A stretch of DNA of 64,000 nt from an uncultured Sphingomonadaceae bacterium (GTDB lineage: Bacteria; Pseudomonadota; Alphaproteobacteria; Sphingomonadales; Sphingomonadaceae), in the NCBI GenBank assembly GCA_947503245.1, contig CANNCV010000001.1, positions 495,501 to 559,500 on the forward strand. Direction: 5' to 3'. This document shows, one piece after another, positions 62,855 to 64,000 of the stretch. Below the pieces are notes generated by a model, which did not search any database, had not been told where the DNA came from, and saw only the letters and a program-made list of their open reading frames with translations. Position 1 is the stretch's first letter, and every line of letters starts with the position of its first letter. A program made the position numbers and the translations under genes.

Positions 62855-64000
62855 TTATTCGACCTCCAATACAAAATGCGATACAGAGCGTGTGACAGTC
62901 TCGCGTCCGTTTTCAATCAATTCATTGGTGAGCATCCGTCGCAAAGGCTCCAGCCCAGGGGCGTTGATTTCTCTGCGGTTGCGCAAATTGGCAGTAATTT
63001 GCGCGCTCGACATAGACCAGCTGGTCATCCACGAAGCGGCAGGATGATCGGGAACAAGGCCAGCCTGACCGGCTGTCAGTTGGACAAGATAGGTGCCGGG
63101 ATTCCGTATTGACGACAGGTCGATAGTATCTGCGGTGAGAAGATAATTTATCTTCTGGCCCTTGGTCTTCCAACCGGATTTGGGCAATTCAGGGGCCGCT
63201 ACCCACATGGTGGAGAAGCATTCTGCGCTTTGCGCCTCACCTTCGGACAATTGCCATATACGTGAGGATTGGCGCGGCTCGTCACCAATAACTTCATAAG
63301 GTGCCACGGTCGCATTTGCTTCCAATGCTATCGACAATCCCTGCTTGGCATCATCATTTTCCGTCTTGTCCTTATCAAAATTGAGTTGCTGCAATGTCCC
63401 CAATTTACGGGCCAGCAAAGGATTGGTCGTAGCGCGTTTTGGGCGAAAGCCGGTGCGGGTGCCGCGCACTTTGGTCTGCGCATATTGTAAGCTGCCTGCA
63501 GATTGCCCGAACATGGCAAAGGCGCGCCGTGCGGATTCAGTCCCAGGGCCGCCAAGACCTTTGGTTTCGGAAGTGGACAGATAATCGTGAAATGATCTGA
63601 CATGCCTTGGTTGTCCGATCATCAACATAATTAAAGGCCTGCGCCTCAGCTTGGCGGGGTAGGTTTTTCCGGCATGATATATAGGGCCATCAAAAGGCAC
63701 ACGCAGGCCCAAAATTCCAATAGCCAGATTATCTTCGGTCACTGCCGTGCGTAGTTCGCCGCCAACAGATGCTTCAAAGTCATCCGCGGCCGACGTGTCG
63801 TCCAACATCAGATCGGTGACAATGATGGTCAATTGTTCAGTGCCATTTTTGGCATTTTCAGTGCGCTGTTTGGCGACCAGAGCCAAGACATCGGTTATCC
63901 GGGTTTCGGTGCCGGTATAAACGGCTGGTTTCCCATAGGCTTCAGGGTCGGGTAGTGGCTTTGTGCCGATTGTCTTGTCGAACCGGTAAAAATCGACCTG
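62855..64000 (-). CDS. First visible gene of the FtsZ-like/SrfB-like operon, 5' end outside the window (partial)
   Basis: At least 381 residues are encoded and the frame remains open through base 64000, so the true start is beyond the window; the TTG at 63886 is internal. The segment LTIIVTDLMLDDTSAADDFE has the look of a vWA-like strand with acidic residues, followed by LAIGILGLRVPFDGPIYHAG and RRRPLIMLMIGQPRHVRSFH. I cannot name the family with confidence. Such a vWA-like protein would fit what is reported for FtsZ-like operons. A 25 nt gap separates it from the membrane protein gene. Confidence 0.7.
   Translation of the reverse strand, partial: QVDFYRFDKTIGTKPLPDPEAYGKPAVYTGTETRITDVLALVAKQRTENAKNGTEQLTIIVTDLMLDDTSAADDFEASVGGELRTAVTEDNLAIGILGLRVPFDGPIYHAGKTYPAKLRRRPLIMLMIGQPRHVRSFHDYLSTSETKGLGGPGTESARRAFAMFGQSAGSLQYAQTKVRGTRTGFRPKRATTNPLLARKLGTLQQLNFDKDKTENDDAKQGLSIALEANATVAPYEVIGDEPRQSSRIWQLSEGEAQSAECFSTMWVAAPELPKSGWKTKGQKINYLLTADTIDLSSIRNPGTYLVQLTAGQAGLVPDHPAASWMTSWSMSSAQITANLRNRREINAPGLEPLRRMLTNELIENGRETVTRSVSHFVLEVE

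Overview
The window looks like chromosome of an alphaproteobacterium of the order Sphingomonadales (Sphingorhabdus/Parasphingorhabdus-like). This is inferred from gene content and style: an rrf2-sufBCDS-type operon, a UrcA protein, DUF885 and EI24 proteins, an Ala-rich N-terminal extension on S9, a DUF559 gene carrying GC-rich palindromes, and moderate GC. No rRNA is present to settle the genus. One tRNA-Thr(GGT) is present. There is no CRISPR array, prophage or classical insertion sequence.

Layout. 0-6.6 kb: the end of tsaD, gpsA, a hidden 41-codon ORF, a polysaccharide flippase, adenosine kinase, a CysZ/EI24 membrane protein, a lipoprotein and a Tle1-like DUF2235 hydrolase. 6.6-14.1 kb (minus): a complete SUF iron-sulfur operon, rrf2-sufB-[DUF559]-[exported unknown]-sufC-sufD-[exported unknown]-sufS-sufT-sufA, with a 9+9 bp palindrome in its promoter region. 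14.1-25.7 kb: two AraC paralogues, a structured RNA with a strong terminator, a DUF885 peptidase, pyrD, ggt, a tandem pair of exported paralogues, and an acyl-CoA synthetase with a palindrome-embedded promoter. 25.8-32.5 kb: a LytS/LytTR two-component pair, a 26-codon peptide gene, a UrcA gene behind a strongly structured (pseudoknot-capable) leader, thiS-thiG, a MerC-domain gene with a Zur-box-like site, ctaA and cutA. 32.5-42.7 kb: a secreted unknown, rplM-rpsI, an OafA-type acyltransferase, two hotdog thioesterases, oligopeptidase B, aminopeptidase P, a VOC protein and the tRNA.

Accessory right end (42.8-64 kb). Directly 3' of the tRNA lie a TIGR03032/DUF4915 gene and a 9.7 kb gene for a giant classical autotransporter. 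Its beta-helix passenger contains four diverged super-repeats, poly-G tracts and an acidic interruption. A cytosolic, Cys-rich beta-helix protein follows on the other strand. From 55.6 kb to the window edge runs a five-gene minus-strand operon: a partial first gene, a four-helix membrane protein, a tubulin/FtsZ-like protein, a 1196-residue protein with an actin/Hsp70-type ATPase core (SrfB-like), and a membrane-anchored coiled-coil protein. Pairing a tubulin-fold and an actin-fold protein with membrane proteins in one operon is the most striking system here. It fits an uncharacterised cytoskeleton-like or membrane-remodelling machine.
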